DNA of 64,000 bases from Symsagittifera roscoffensis (lineage: Eukaryota > Xenacoelomorpha > Acoela > Convolutidae): contig NC_087071.1 of NCBI RefSeq assembly GCF_963678635.1, forward strand, positions 47,476,889 through 47,540,888. The letters are read 5' to 3'. The notes beneath the pieces are model-generated. The model saw only the letters and a program-made list of their open reading frames with translations. It had not been told where the DNA came from and searched no databases. The translations under genes and the position numbers were made by a program. Positions within the stretch are counted from its first letter, which is position 1, and each line of letters starts with the position of its first letter. Of this stretch, positions 63,501 through 64,000 are shown in pieces.

Positions 63501-64000
63501 GGCAATGAGAGCTGTAAAAAAGTCGCAGAACTTTTGTTGACTATTACATCCACTTGACATCTTCTTGACTAAATTTTAAACTAATCCCGGTTATCAAACA
63601 TTTCAAAGTTTATCTCGCAAGGGAAACGTTTTTTTTTGAGTTTTTTTTCAAAAATACAGAAAAAATAAGTGCCAATGACAGAACAGCCAAAACTGAAACA
63701 TACTTTGAAAAACCTAGTATTTGCTTTAAAAAACTTGCAGAGAAAAACGTTGAACTTTAGTCCCTGTCCATGTGCACGCAGCAAAAATGCGTTTTCGCTC
63801 ATATATTTTAAACGTTCTATATGCGCTTGTATCCTATGATATCATATGGAGCTCAGTGTTTCTCGATTTTCCTTACGAGGCCAAACTCTGCACTAAATAG
63901 ACGCGCAATTTAGTTTTTTTATCCTTTCCTGGATTGCAGAGACAAGATTCTTAACATGTTTCAAATATTAAGTGAAATCCATGGGTAGTTCCCAATCTCT
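63501..64000. other. AT-rich DNA at the window end
   Basis: I see no gene or repeat that I can name here. Confidence 0.3.

Noticed and set aside
1-64000. CRISPR arrays, rRNA and tRNA genes
   Set aside because: No regularly spaced repeats with unique spacers and no recognisable RNA gene were seen. A covariance-model search was not possible here.

Overview
The window is animal (invertebrate) genomic DNA. It is AT-rich and packed with transposable elements. One host gene is interrupted by GT-AG introns, and there are DNA-transposon MITEs and Ty3/gypsy, Ty1/copia, BEL/Pao and Tc1 elements. Nothing is bacterial, and I found no CRISPR array, rRNA or tRNA. A larvacean-like tunicate would fit a 43-nt intron and an env-bearing gypsy element, but this is weak inference and the species stays open.

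Positions 1 to about 16.8 kb hold most of one long, apparently intact env-bearing Ty3/gypsy retroelement on the + strand (the 5' LTR lies outside the window). In order it carries a 237-aa leader ORF, a fused 2482-aa gag-pol with complete protease, RT, RNase H and DD35E integrase motifs, a 58-aa protein with two membrane segments (9003-9179), a 377-codon open frame with no ATG at all (9200-10333), an 871-aa envelope-like glycoprotein, and a 602-aa protein of unknown function that starts in an ATGA overlap with env. A 76-nt intron-like segment begins 3 nt after the last stop codon. The terminal, LTR-like region holds palindromes and a 158-aa antisense ORF. The plus strand is strikingly A-rich and G-poor. 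This multi-gene element is the most novel content of the window.

Positions 16.8 to 23.5 kb are decayed repeats: a palindromic TTATCATAC family, two repeat pairs offset by about 3.3 kb, a TTAA-flanked MITE that carries a long AATCAT microsatellite, and a possible last exon of a trypsin-like protease.

Positions 23.5 to 58.9 kb hold one host gene on the minus strand. I rebuilt it from six exons, with a seventh probable one upstream. All splice phases agree and give a protein of about 1382 aa (about 1421 with the extra exon). It has a possible BTB end fragment, a possible nuclease-like module, a superfamily-1 helicase core split over two exons 18 kb apart, and a C-terminal ankyrin-like region. 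It resembles multidomain helicase/ankyrin proteins of animals; a role in RNA or immune sensing is only a guess.

The introns of that gene are filled with elements. Intron 23832-24522 has a hAT-type MITE with a perfect 8-bp target duplication. Intron 25296-35715 has a foldback element, a Tc1 transposon and a broken copia element. Intron 37149-55067 has a degenerate BEL/Pao provirus with both LTRs, a duplicated unknown element, and a second BEL/Pao gag remnant. Positions 59 to 64 kb hold further MITEs and AT-rich DNA with no gene I can support well.
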